Origin: Chryseobacterium sp. PMSZPI
GTDB taxonomy: Bacteria > Bacteroidota > Bacteroidia > Flavobacteriales > Weeksellaceae
Length of the DNA stretch: 64,000 bases
Reading direction: 5' to 3'
Assembly (NCBI RefSeq): GCF_002835665.1
Contig: NZ_PIZV01000006.1
Location: 80,251 to 144,250, forward strand
Within the stretch, counting starts at the first letter, position 1. The number at the start of each line of letters is the position of its first letter. Below, in pieces: positions 26,586 through 35,048 of the stretch. The position numbers were made by a program, and so were the translations under genes. The notes beneath the pieces were generated by a model. That model was not told the DNA's origin and did not search any database. It worked only from the letters and a program-made list of their open reading frames with translations.

Positions 26586-27125
26586 TGTGTTTTTTAGTTT
26601 ATATTTTAATTTCTGATACCAAATTACATATACCACCCATAAAAACAAATTTTAAATAAAGAAAAAGACCCAGAAGACTCAAATGCGTTATTAATTTGTC
26701 ATTGAATAGATTATTTTCCATGACTTATCCCAAATTTTATAAAACAATAAAGCATTTCGATATCGAAATGCTTTATTAACGAAGGAGCTCTATGTGAAAA
26801 ATTGTTTTTTTTAATTATTCTCAGGGAATAACAACGATATTTTTTAATAAAATACATTATTGCTTAAAGAAGCACCCAGCCGATAGCTATTGATAATGCT
26901 AACAAGTTATTTTTTAATAATTTTTTGAGAATAGGTTTTATTTTCGCTTGTTACCTTAAGCATATAAGCTCCCGACTTTAAATTTCTAACATCAACCCTA
27001 TTTTCATTGAATCCTACATTCATTTTTCTTCCCGCTATATCAAAAACTTCCGCTTTAGTAATTTTCGATTTGGATTTTAGAAAAACATAATCTGAAGTAG
27101 GATTAGGATAAATACCAACCTTTGC
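26586..27125. repeat. Direct repeat copy B (T9SS island)
   Basis: Partner of the copy at 25447-25985; 26681-26957 is the perfectly identical core. Outside the core, single-base differences are spread through the sorting-domain coding part. Confidence 0.9.
26746..26777 (-). terminator. Perfect 32-bp palindromic terminator, second copy
   Basis: Exact copy of 25606-25637, downstream of the paralogue that stops at 26907. Confidence 0.7.
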
Positions 27126-27731
27126 ATTTGAATTCACTTCTGATGTTGCTAATACTTGTTGTTGAGTAATACGAACGTCATCCATCATTAGCATACTTCC
27201 GTATGAAGCAGGACCATTAAATTGCCTGAAATGCATTTTAATATTTTGTCCGGCATAATTTGATAAATTAACAGTTCTTAGATTGGGATTAGAAAGAAGA
27301 CTGCTAACTGTTTCTTCAAAAATTGGAGTTTCATTACCTGTAAATACACCTGTTGCCGGTAATATATAAAGAGCATAATGATTTTCAGAAGGATATGGTG
27401 CATCTTGTGTTGCTCCAATCACTCCTATTTGATAAGTTAGAGAATAAGAACTATTTCCTTGCAAATTGATTACAGGAGAAGATAGTAGATGATCACCGGA
27501 AGAGTTTATTGAAACCGTAGCTACAAATCGACCTGTCATTCCACCTCCCATATTAGGTGCATTATCAATAACAGCCCATTTACTTCCTTCCCCATCCCTA
27601 TCTACCATTGCCCATCCAGTAGGAAGATTAGGACTTGCTGTAGTTTCAAATGTTTCTTCAAAAATTGTGGTTTGTGCATTAAATTGGAGTCCAATACTCA
27701 ATAGCACGATCGAAAATAATGTTTTCTTCAT
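26907..27731 (-). CDS. T9SS-secreted choice-of-anchor-J-like protein 2
   Basis: A 274-residue paralogue with signal peptide MKKTLFSIVLLSIGLQFNAQ. TTIFEETFETTASPNLPTGW and VDRDGEGSKWAVID match the choice-of-anchor-J / cleaved-adhesin start, and HFRQFNGPASYGSMLMMDDVRI is the conserved terminal strand pair. The sorting domain (IYPNPTSDYVFLKS to YSQKIIKK) differs from that of protein 1 at few positions while the adhesin parts are well diverged, a mosaic expected from recombination in the conserved tail. Probably surface exposed. Confidence 0.82.
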   Translation of the reverse strand: MKKTLFSIVLLSIGLQFNAQTTIFEETFETTASPNLPTGWAMVDRDGEGSKWAVIDNAPNMGGGMTGRFVATVSINSSGDHLLSSPVINLQGNSSYSLTYQIGVIGATQDAPYPSENHYALYILPATGVFTGNETPIFEETVSSLLSNPNLRTVNLSNYAGQNIKMHFRQFNGPASYGSMLMMDDVRITQQQVLATSEVNSNAKVGIYPNPTSDYVFLKSKSKITKAEVFDIAGRKMNVGFNENRVDVRNLKSGAYMLKVTSENKTYSQKIIKK

Positions 27732-27902
27732 AAACTGTTTTTTTAATTTTCTGTTGTTTTTTAATTTCGAACTAAATTATAAACATCATAAACAAAAACC
27801 AACTTGAGCAAATAAAAAATCACAAAATACCCTAAAAAAGATATTAATTTGCTTAAAAATAGATTATTTTAAACATTTTTAAATAATTTATATAAAAACA
27901 AT

Positions 27903-27928
27903 AATGCGTTCCGATATCGGAACGCATT
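27903..27928 (-). terminator. 26-bp palindromic terminator
   Basis: AATGCGTTCCGAT followed by its exact reverse complement, same architecture as the other island terminators. Confidence 0.65.
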
Positions 27929-28015
27929 GCCAGTTAGTCGATTTTATATAAAAACAAATGTTGTTTTGAATAATTATCAAATATTAAGACATTTTTTTAT
28001 ATATAAAAAATTAAA

Positions 28016-28270
28016 TCAGATTGATTGGCAGGTCATTTTATTTTTTAATGCTATTTTTCCTGAAAATCCCCAAGGATCACTCAGTCCAGCGATATCATAT
28101 CCTCCTTTCCAATCAAGCATTAAAGTATCATTACTTCGATCTACCGTTGTCCAGCCGGCCGGCAGATCCGGATATGTTATCGACTCAAATATCTCTTCAG
28201 AAATAGTGACTTGTGCATTACATTGCAGAATCATTCCTAATAATAGGAAGAAAAATAATGTTTTTTTCAT
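28016..28270 (-). pseudogene. N-terminal fragment of a choice-of-anchor-J-like gene
   Basis: An 84-residue frame with signal peptide MKKTLFFFLLLGMILQCNAQ and the family opening TISEEIFESITYPDLPAGW and TVDRSNDTLMLDW. Similarity to the neighbours stops right after WGFSGKIA; the remaining residues are unrelated and a stop follows. The rest of the adhesin domain and the sorting domain are missing, with 90 bp to a palindromic terminator. A truncated paralogue; any product would be exported but not anchored. Confidence 0.75.
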
Positions 28271-28438
28271 AATTGTGTTTTTTAAAGTTTTTTATTGTGT
28301 TTATTATTCCAATTTATAAATATCATAAACAAAAACAAAGCGTCCTAAATTAAAATCAATAAAAACCAGTAAAAACAACATATTTCTGTCATAAAATAGT
28401 TTATTTTAAATATTTCCAATCAATTCAATTAAAAACAA

Positions 28439-28466
28439 TCAAGCGTTTCGATACCGAAACGCTTGA
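28439..28466 (-). terminator. Terminator after choice-of-anchor-J-like protein 3
   Basis: A 12-bp stem TCAAGCGTTTCG with a 4-base loop. Confidence 0.65.
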
Positions 28467-28548
28467 TAAATATATTTATTTTGGGTAATTCCTTGTGAAT
28501 ACAGGGATATCTCAATAAAATATCCTGTTCACTCATAATGATTGCAGG

Positions 28549-29355
28549 TTATTTTTTAATAAATTTTTGAGAATAGGTTTTATTGGTGGTTGTAATATTG
28601 ATTAAATAGGTTCCCGGCTGAAGGTTTCTTACATCTAATATACTATTATTCAATGTTGTATTCATTTTTCTTGCTGTTGCATCAAAGACTTCAGCTTTGA
28701 TGATTTTGAATTCAGATTTTAAATGTATATCATCTGAAACAGGATTGGGATATATTTCCGAATGGCTATCCTGCTTTATTTCCGAAGTTCCCAGTACCCC
28801 CTGATGACGGATCTGAACATCATCAAGGATCAAAGTCCCATTATCACCGGAAGAGTTAAACATTCTAAAATAAACTCTAACATTTTGCCCACCATAGCCT
28901 GATAGATTAATTGTTTTTAATACAGCAGTACCACCTGTTGATATATTTCCCTCAAGGGCAGGGGTTTCTGTACCTGTAAATGAGGATACTGGTGACTGCA
29001 ATACGTACACCGCATAATGTTTATTTGCGGAACCGGTAGCTCCTATAAGAAAGTTTAAAGAGAAAGAATTTCCTGCTTGTAAATTGATAAGAGGAGTAAT
29101 CAGAAGTTTATCATCTGACATACTACTTGCCCGTACACTTACTACTTTTCCTGAAAACCCACCAACTAAAGAGGAAGGTACAGAACTTGAAACCATCCAG
29201 CCTGAACCTCCATTCCTGGCTATGGCAATCCACCCTGAAGGGATCTGAAAAGTTGGTGTTGTTTCAAATTTCTCTTCGAAAATAAGAGTTTGCGCGTTGA
29301 TTTGTGAAATTGCATTTAGCAGTATAAATACAATAGAAAGTAATACTTTTTTCAT
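28549..29355 (-). CDS. T9SS-secreted choice-of-anchor-J-like protein 3
   Basis: A 268-residue paralogue with signal peptide MKKVLLSIVFILLNAISQINAQ. TLIFEEKFETTPTFQIPSGW, AIARNGGSGWMVS and NVRVYFRMFNSSGDNGTLIL show the choice-of-anchor-J-like jelly roll; IYPNPVSDDIHLKS to YSQKFIKK is the T9SS sorting domain. It is the most diverged of the three intact copies. Secreted or surface adhesin by inference. Confidence 0.82.
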   Translation of the reverse strand: MKKVLLSIVFILLNAISQINAQTLIFEEKFETTPTFQIPSGWIAIARNGGSGWMVSSSVPSSLVGGFSGKVVSVRASSMSDDKLLITPLINLQAGNSFSLNFLIGATGSANKHYAVYVLQSPVSSFTGTETPALEGNISTGGTAVLKTINLSGYGGQNVRVYFRMFNSSGDNGTLILDDVQIRHQGVLGTSEIKQDSHSEIYPNPVSDDIHLKSEFKIIKAEVFDATARKMNTTLNNSILDVRNLQPGTYLINITTTNKTYSQKFIKK

Positions 29356-29634
29356 TATTTTTTTTTTATATAATTAGCATTACTAAATTAAAAACACAAC
29401 AACAAAAAACCCAATATTAAGTAAATAAAATCATAAAAACACCCAAAAACAATATTAAAAACCAATATTATAGATTATTTTTAATTATTTGTCATAATTC
29501 ACGATAAAAGAATAAAGTATTGATTATTAAAAGGTTTGACTATTCTTGATATAGAGATCGAATTTCAAATATGAAAAGTTTAATCGGAATTTTTATAACT
29601 CACTTATATTTCTAAGCTATTCAATAATTATTGG

Positions 29635-29700
29635 TTATTTTTTAATTATATTTTTAGAAAAGGTCTCTTTTTGGTTGTGACAGTGATGATAAGTTGCAGA
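29635..29700 (-). pseudogene. Degenerate sorting-domain remnant
   Basis: On the minus strand one frame reads KETFSKNIIKK and stop, a T9SS tail, while the preceding codons (IITVTT) sit in another frame. No open frame leads into it. It looks like the decayed end of a further paralogue at the edge of the island. Confidence 0.45.
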
Positions 29701-29779
29701 ATGAAAATACATGATATATTCTCTTTCTATTCAGTCTGCCCCGATCTTTTCTCCAGCCATGGTTGTTCCGTATATAAAA

Positions 29780-29805
29780 AAGCTGCTTCATTTCTGAAAC
29801 AGCTT
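29780..29805 (-). terminator. Terminator of the M20 dipeptidase gene
   Basis: An 11-bp stem AAGCTGCTTCA with a 4-base loop and one wobble pair, U-run in the minus direction. Confidence 0.75.
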
Positions 29806-29828
29806 GTTTTTTATAGGTAAGAGGTGTA

Positions 29829-31208
29829 CTACTTTGAATAATTCTCAAAAAACAACGGAATACTTTCAATCCCTTTATAGAAATTAAATAATCCATAATG
29901 TTCATTTGGAGAGTGGATTGCATCAGAATCCAATCCAAAGCCCATCAGTACAGATTTTGCTCCTAAAACTTTTTCAAACATTGCTGTAATAGGGATACTT
30001 CCTCCACTTCTGTATGGCAATACTTCTTTACCGAATGCTGTTTCCATCGCTTTTTTAGCGGCTAAGAATTCTTTGGTATCGCTTTGTAATACGTATGGCA
30101 TTCCTCCGTGGTGAGGTGTTACTTTCACTTTTACGGTATCCGGTGCAATTTTTTCAAAATACTTAGTGAATTTCTCTGTAATTTCTTCCGGGGTCTGATA
30201 AGGTACAAGACGCATTGAAATTTTAGCAAAAGCCTTAGAAGGAATTACTGTTTTAGCTCCTTCTCCTGTATATCCTCCCCAAATACCATTACAATCCAGA
30301 GTCGGACGAATAGAAGTTCTTTCTAATGTTGTATAGCCTTTCTCTCCTTCAATATTACTTAATCCGATTGATTTTTTGAATTCTTCAGGATTATCCTTCA
30401 GTTTATTCATTTCTGTTCTATCTGAATCAGATACGATTTCAACATTATCGTAGAAACCATCAATAGTAATATGTCCGTCTTCGTCAATAAGGTTAGCAAT
30501 CATTCTTGAAAGCACATGAATAGGATTTGGCACTGCCCCTCCGTAAAGTCCTGAATGCAGGTCTCTGTTGGGTCCTTCTACCTCTACTTCTACATAGCTC
30601 AACCCTCTTAAACCTGTTGTAACAGTGGGTTGTTCATTGCTGTAGATATGTGTATCTGAAATTAAAATACAATCACAAGATAGTTTTTCTTTATTCTCGT
30701 TAACGAAATCTCCAAGACTTACAGAACCTACCTCTTCTTCTCCTTCAAGGATGAATTTAACATTGCACGGAAGCGTATTGGTTCTCATCATCGCTTCAAA
30801 AGCCTTTAAATGCATAAAAAACTGTCCTTTATCATCCGCAGCTCCTCTTGCGAAGATGGCTCCATCAGGGTGAAGTTCGGTTTTCTCAATATAAGGTTCA
30901 AATGGAGGCTTTGTCCAAAGTTCCAGCGGGTCTGCCGGTTGCACATCATAATGTCCGTATACCAATACTGTAGGTAGGTTTTTATCTATGATTTTTTCTC
31001 CGAAAACAATTGGATACCCTTTTGTTTCGCAGATTTCAACATTGTCAGCCCCAGCATTTCTAAGGTGTTCTGCACATACATCTGCACACTTCAGTACGTC
31101 ATTTTTATAAGCCGGATCTGCAGAAATAGAAGGAATTCTCAATAACTCAAATAATTCATCCACGAAACGCTGCTTGTTTTCGTTAATGTAATTTAATGTC
31201 TCTTGCAT
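29829..31208 (-). CDS. M20 family dipeptidase
   Basis: A 459-residue cytoplasmic metallopeptidase from the ATG at 31208 (MQETLNYINENKQRF). VLVYGHYDVQPAD gives the first zinc His/Asp, ARGAADDKGQ the bridging Asp, EGEEEVGS the catalytic Glu pair; a lid/dimer domain lies between about residues 190 and 340. It hydrolyses di- or short peptides (carnosinase/CPG2-like). A longer frame to 31280 adds only 24 residues of spacer-like sequence. Single gene. Confidence 0.9.
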   Translation of the reverse strand: MQETLNYINENKQRFVDELFELLRIPSISADPAYKNDVLKCADVCAEHLRNAGADNVEICETKGYPIVFGEKIIDKNLPTVLVYGHYDVQPADPLELWTKPPFEPYIEKTELHPDGAIFARGAADDKGQFFMHLKAFEAMMRTNTLPCNVKFILEGEEEVGSVSLGDFVNENKEKLSCDCILISDTHIYSNEQPTVTTGLRGLSYVEVEVEGPNRDLHSGLYGGAVPNPIHVLSRMIANLIDEDGHITIDGFYDNVEIVSDSDRTEMNKLKDNPEEFKKSIGLSNIEGEKGYTTLERTSIRPTLDCNGIWGGYTGEGAKTVIPSKAFAKISMRLVPYQTPEEITEKFTKYFEKIAPDTVKVKVTPHHGGMPYVLQSDTKEFLAAKKAMETAFGKEVLPYRSGGSIPITAMFEKVLGAKSVLMGFGLDSDAIHSPNEHYGLFNFYKGIESIPLFFENYSK

Positions 31209-31332
31209 TGTAAAAATTTGTTTGGTTAAAATTAAAAAAAATGCATTGCAGGAACAAGCAAAAACAGAGGATTTTTCCAATCTGTTGTTCAGGTTGCCTT
31301 TATGGACTGTTTAATGATTTTTTTTAATAAAA

Positions 31333-31356
31333 AATGCCCCGTAAAAACAGGGCATT
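31333..31356 (-). terminator. Terminator of the small lipoprotein gene
   Basis: A stem of AATGCCC plus three further pairs (one wobble) around an AAAA loop, U-rich exit in the minus direction. Confidence 0.75.
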
Positions 31357-31375
31357 GTATATTGTATACTATTAA

Positions 31376-31657
31376 TTAGTGTTCAGCTTTTGGAGCTTTT
31401 TCTGCTTCAGCAGGTTTTGCAGCAGTAGTGCTATCCTTTTTAGGAGCTTCAGCTTCTGATTTTACAGCAGCCTCTTCTTTGTGATCAGCAGCAGCTTCAT
31501 GACTTTGTCCGTGAGCTTCTGCACCCCCTTGAGGGTCATCTGAATATCTCTCTACTCCTTCTTCCAGTTTTATCACGGCTTTGTTTCCTCCTTCCGGCAC
31601 TTTTTTACAGCTTACAGCTACAGTTGCAATCGCTAAACATATAACTAATTTTTTCAT
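31376..31657 (-). CDS. Small Ala/Glu/Lys-rich lipoprotein
   Basis: A 93-residue lipoprotein: MKKLVICLAIATVAVSC with lipobox AVSC and lipidated Cys17, then KK. The mature part is low-complexity, with AEAHGQSHEAAADHKEEAA and repeated Ala-Glu-Lys-Pro. Several His could bind metal, but that is speculation. No family recognised; it is flanked by its own terminator. Confidence 0.7.
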   Translation of the reverse strand: MKKLVICLAIATVAVSCKKVPEGGNKAVIKLEEGVERYSDDPQGGAEAHGQSHEAAADHKEEAAVKSEAEAPKKDSTTAAKPAEAEKAPKAEH

Positions 31658-31794
31658 ATGTAAAATTTATTTTTTTAAAGGTCATACGAAATCGCTTTAT
31701 TTTAATCTGTTCTCAGATCTAAACAGTGAGCAATTTCATGCTTAAATTTTTAATTGCCCAAAAGTAAGAAATCCTGCTTTTTTCGGCAACATTT

Positions 31795-32952
31795 TTAGAC
31801 TGATTTTAGTATAATTTTTCCTTTTTTGGATTGTGTAAAAATAAGGTACTGTTCTCCCCCATCTTTTAAACCATATTTTTTCTTGATTTCTTCAGGCTTT
31901 AAAGGGTAGTTTTTTGAAATAATATTAAACTGTGTTTTCTTTTTAATATTTTTAGAATCAATCATTTCCATTTCGAAACATCTTCCCGGAAAGTCTGTCT
32001 TTTTTTCCGCTGAAGTATAAAGATGGGTATTAGGATGAAGTTTTTTTACGCTGAACTTCTCTGAAATCAAGTTGAATACTCCGGCCTTTAAAATCGTATT
32101 ATTAGGAATATAAATAAATTTTTCAGGTTCGGCATACTCCGAGTGAACTCCTTCTTCTTCCCCAAACTTAAATGTAAAAGAGGGTTCTCCACTTTCAAGA
32201 TTCACACAATTGCAGGTGATCTCAGGTATATTTTTGTTAGACAAAAATACAACCACTTCTTTTACATCATTTTTTAAAGCAATAATATCGATTCTGAAAA
32301 TATTAGGCAGCACCGAAACTAGATACTTAAGATCAATCAGCGGGGAAAGCTTAATAACAACCTGATTAGAAATTGAGAGCAACTTTTCCTTAATTTCAAG
32401 GATGTTGGGAGATAAATCTTCCAAAAGGAAAACTTTATTTTTATTCTGGTCTCTTCTTGCAGGGTCGAGGTAAATTACATCGAATATTTCCTGATTTTCT
32501 TCTAAGAAATCTTCCAGTCTTCTGTTGATAAATCTGGCCTTCTTTCCTAAAACACCCCAATTATGCTCTACAATCTCCAAAAGCTCTGCATTTTGCTCTA
32601 TTAAAGTGATGTCTTCAAAATTTTGAGATAAATACCAGGCATCAATTCCAAATCCACTTGTAAGATCGATAAATTTTTTCCCCTGCAGGATTTCGGATTT
32701 GTAAAGAGCTGTTTTTTCGGATGAAGATTGCTCCAGATTGAGTTGTGGAGGGAAAACAATACCATCTTGCAATAAAAATGGGAATTTCTTTTCCGCCACC
32801 TGCTTTCCTTTGATCTGTTGCACAATTTCATGCATAGAAACCTCAGAAAACGGAGATTTTTTTAATAGTAATGAGTGCAGATCAGTTTTCAGATTTGCAT
32901 TGACATAGGCTTGAATGTCTTTGTTTAGTAATTTATTTCCCACAGATTGCAC
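31795..32952 (-). CDS. Class I SAM-dependent methyltransferase with THUMP-like domain
   Basis: A 385-residue protein. Residues about 90-215 are a Rossmann methyltransferase core: FIDLTSGFGIDAWYLS (SAM motif I), LIEQNAELLEIVEHNW (motif II acidic end) and VIYLDPARRDQN (motif IV, DPxR). The C-terminal part is the THUMP-like domain typical of this family, probably acting on RNA. The only start in frame is a GTG at 32952 that lies within the inverted-repeat end of the neighbouring GxxExxY element; codons 2-6 come from that repeat, and the relatives' own ATG seems replaced. Substrate unknown. Confidence 0.82.
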   Translation of the reverse strand: MQSVGNKLLNKDIQAYVNANLKTDLHSLLLKKSPFSEVSMHEIVQQIKGKQVAEKKFPFLLQDGIVFPPQLNLEQSSSEKTALYKSEILQGKKFIDLTSGFGIDAWYLSQNFEDITLIEQNAELLEIVEHNWGVLGKKARFINRRLEDFLEENQEIFDVIYLDPARRDQNKNKVFLLEDLSPNILEIKEKLLSISNQVVIKLSPLIDLKYLVSVLPNIFRIDIIALKNDVKEVVVFLSNKNIPEITCNCVNLESGEPSFTFKFGEEEGVHSEYAEPEKFIYIPNNTILKAGVFNLISEKFSVKKLHPNTHLYTSAEKKTDFPGRCFEMEMIDSKNIKKKTQFNIISKNYPLKPEEIKKKYGLKDGGEQYLIFTQSKKGKIILKSV

Positions 32953-33424
32953 GGATTACACAGATAATAATGCTTACGCAATATTTCCGTTTATTTTTCT
33001 GATAATACTTTTGTCAATATAATCTGTATTGAAATTAACTAATATTCCTAATTTCAGATTAGTCAATTTTAAATAGGTTAAAAGTTGTTTGTGATGAACA
33101 TTATTTATTTCCGGAATTGATTTTATTTCGATAATAACTCTATCCTCCACAATTATATCTGCAATAAAGCTTGAATCTATAATAATCCCTTTAAATCTTA
33201 TCGGAATTGCTACCTGCGTTTTAACACTTAAACCATTATTTTGTAATTCAAATGCCAAAACTTTTTCATAAACTTTTTCTAATAAGCCTGGTCCCAACTC
33301 ATTATATACAGAAAAAATAGATTTTCTGATAAGAAAACTTATTTCATTTTCATTCATTTGTGTATATTTTTAGTTTCTACAGTTTATCTGTAAAAATCTG
33401 TGCAATATGAGAAATCTGTGGGAA
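32937..33424. mobile_element. Candidate GxxExxY element with inverted ends
   Basis: A 488-bp segment whose outermost 12 bases are inverted copies: TTCCCACAGATT at 32937-32948 and AATCTGTGGGAA at 33413-33424. Further inside, weaker copies GATTACACAG and CTGTAAAAATCTGTG continue the inversion. The single gene inside encodes a GxxExxY protein. No transposase is present, so any movement would need help in trans. No target duplication was recognised. Confidence 0.5.
32974..33357 (-). CDS. GxxExxY protein
   Basis: A 127-residue protein with the name-giving LGPGLLEKVYEKVLAFEL motif (GxxExxY), then SSFIADIIVEDRVIIEIKS with the Asp and Glu-x-Lys of a PD-(D/E)xK nuclease-like core, and HHKQLLTYLKLTNLKLGILVNF. 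The family is widespread in Bacteroidetes and often found as an isolated gene between repeats; function is not established. Here it sits between a pair of inverted repeats, transcribed in the same direction as its neighbours. Confidence 0.88.
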   Translation of the reverse strand: MNENEISFLIRKSIFSVYNELGPGLLEKVYEKVLAFELQNNGLSVKTQVAIPIRFKGIIIDSSFIADIIVEDRVIIEIKSIPEINNVHHKQLLTYLKLTNLKLGILVNFNTDYIDKSIIRKINGNIA

Positions 33425-33433
33425 CAGTAAAAT

Positions 33434-34597
33434 TTACTCAAACATTTCTGCCCAACGAACGGCTTTTATTTCTTTTTCGTTGTATAGATCTGCGATCGAC
33501 TTTTTAATGTCTAATTTAGGGTATAAATTCACCCCAATCAGCTTTATTTTTCCTTCTTCGATCCATTGTTGTTCCTGAATAGCGTGATCATAGATTTTTT
33601 TCTGAATAATTCCTTGCTTTAACAATTCCAGATAACCTCCGGCTTCTTCTATTTCTACAAATAGGGCCCATGACTTTTCCGCAATTTGTCTAGTGATATC
33701 CTCAATGTAATAACTTCCATTGGAAGCGTCCTCAAATACATTAATGATACTTTCATAAGCCAGAACAATCTGTTGTTTGAAGGAAATTTCTTCCGAATTA
33801 TCAGTACTTCTGTCTACCAGATAATTATTCGTAAAAACAGCATCAGCACCGCCAATCATTGCTGAAGCAAGTTCAAGTGTGGAACGAATCAGATTATTTT
33901 CATTATCTGCAACCGCTTTATTTCGTAAAGAAGTCTCTGCAAAAATGTAAGGAACTTCGTCCAGCCCATATTCTTTGGAAAGCTGATTGAAAACTATTTT
34001 AAAAGCTCTCAGTTTCGCCATTTCAAAGAAATAATTTCCTCCTACAGCAATTCTGAAAATCAATTGGTTTACAATATCCACTCCATACAGTTCCACCAAC
34101 TCTTTAGTTTTTGCGAGAGCAATACCTAGCTGTTGATCAATAGCGGCACCTGCATTCTGATGTAATGAAATATCTACACAAATACTTCTTTTAAACTCTT
34201 TTGCCAAAAGTTCTTTTGCCAATTGATCGTCAATTGTTCCTGTTTTTTCATCAAAAACATCAATCAAAGAAAAATACTGATCTTCTTCTTTTGGACTGAT
34301 ATGGCCTGCAAGCTCTTTATTATTGACAAAAATGGTTTTCTGTTCCAGGTTTTCTACATTCTGGTCCAGGATAAATGCAAATACTTCATCTTCCAGGCTT
34401 TCGTGGTATCTGGCTACCAAATGGGTACTTTCTTCCACTCTTGGCAGGTTTACCAAAGGCTTCTGAACTTCTGTATAAAAAGGCTTTACCTCTATTCCTT
34501 CCAGATTTTCTTTTTCCAAAATCGTATAGATATCTTCGGTTTTAAGCTGTTTTTTTACTAAATTTTCCCAGTTTGGATATGTATTGGTATTTGACAT
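33434..34597 (-). CDS. Methylmalonyl-CoA mutase small subunit
   Basis: A 387-residue TIM-barrel protein of the mutase family (YPNWENLVKKQL, ICVDISLHQNAGAAIDQQLGIAL, IFRIAVGGNYFFEMAKLRAF, FAETSLRNKAVADNENNLIRST). It ends with VRWAEMFE, has no cobalamin-binding DxHxxG domain, and is somewhat shorter than typical small subunits. It would form a heterodimer with the large catalytic subunit, which is not in this window, interconverting succinyl-CoA and methylmalonyl-CoA. Preceded by a REP-like repeat. Confidence 0.87.
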   Translation of the reverse strand: MSNTNTYPNWENLVKKQLKTEDIYTILEKENLEGIEVKPFYTEVQKPLVNLPRVEESTHLVARYHESLEDEVFAFILDQNVENLEQKTIFVNNKELAGHISPKEEDQYFSLIDVFDEKTGTIDDQLAKELLAKEFKRSICVDISLHQNAGAAIDQQLGIALAKTKELVELYGVDIVNQLIFRIAVGGNYFFEMAKLRAFKIVFNQLSKEYGLDEVPYIFAETSLRNKAVADNENNLIRSTLELASAMIGGADAVFTNNYLVDRSTDNSEEISFKQQIVLAYESIINVFEDASNGSYYIEDITRQIAEKSWALFVEIEEAGGYLELLKQGIIQKKIYDHAIQEQQWIEEGKIKLIGVNLYPKLDIKKSIADLYNEKEIKAVRWAEMFE

Positions 34598-34620
34598 TAG
34601 TTTTATTTTGTTTATGAATG

Positions 34621-34667
34621 GTCAATAGTGAATTTTGCTTCGCAAGTGAATCAAAATTCACTATTGA
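34621..34667. repeat. Intergenic REP-like repeat, copy 2
   Basis: Shares 31 identical bases with 18809-18839. Here the copy forms a perfect 15-bp inverted repeat (TCAATAGTGAATTTT at 34622-34636 and its complement at 34653-34667) with an inner CTTCGCAAG-type loop. It may also act as a terminator for the udk-ftsB unit. Confidence 0.75.
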
Positions 34668-34687
34668 TCTATTCTATTCAAATTTTA

Positions 34688-35044
34688 TTATTTTTTGGCG
34701 ACTTTTGTACTGTCTACCACCAAAATGAAGATCTCCTCATTCGGTTTTTTCATAAAATAATTCTCTCTTGCATATTTTTCTTTTTCTGATTTGTTGTTCA
34801 TCAGTTTTTTATAAAAAGCATCATTCTTTTCGTATTCTTTTTTATAATAGTCCAGCTGCTCTTCATATTTATGAATCTCACCATTCAGTTCGTTAATGAC
34901 AAGAAAGGAAGTTTTGTCAAAGAAAATCATCCATACCAAAAACAGACAGATCGTAATGGTATACTTATTCAAAACATATTTCTGGATAAGTTTGAATGTT
35001 TCAGATTTCGGCTGAATGTCTTTGATGAGTTTGTTTTCTTCCAT
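34688..35044 (-). CDS. FtsB/DivIC-like septum formation initiator protein
   Basis: A 118-residue bitopic membrane protein: a short cytosolic part, one transmembrane segment (ITICLFLVWMIFF), then a coiled coil (NELNGEIHKYEEQLDYYKKEYEKN) and the short conserved ARENYFMKKPNEEIFILV. This is the plan of FtsB/DivIC, which joins FtsL and FtsQ at the division septum. It starts 5 bp after the udk stop, so the two are an operon. Confidence 0.82.
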   Translation of the reverse strand: MEENKLIKDIQPKSETFKLIQKYVLNKYTITICLFLVWMIFFDKTSFLVINELNGEIHKYEEQLDYYKKEYEKNDAFYKKLMNNKSEKEKYARENYFMKKPNEEIFILVVDSTKVAKK

Positions 35045-35048
35045 TTTT

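Noticed and set aside
25447..27125. Insertion sequence or transposon for the T9SS repeats
   Set aside because: No transposase and no inverted ends; the pattern fits tandem duplication by homologous recombination.
29654..29938. 94-codon minus frame overlapping the M20 gene end
   Set aside because: It overlaps the true dipeptidase C-terminus in another frame and runs through the terminator; only the T9SS tail remnant at its end has meaning, and that is in a different frame.
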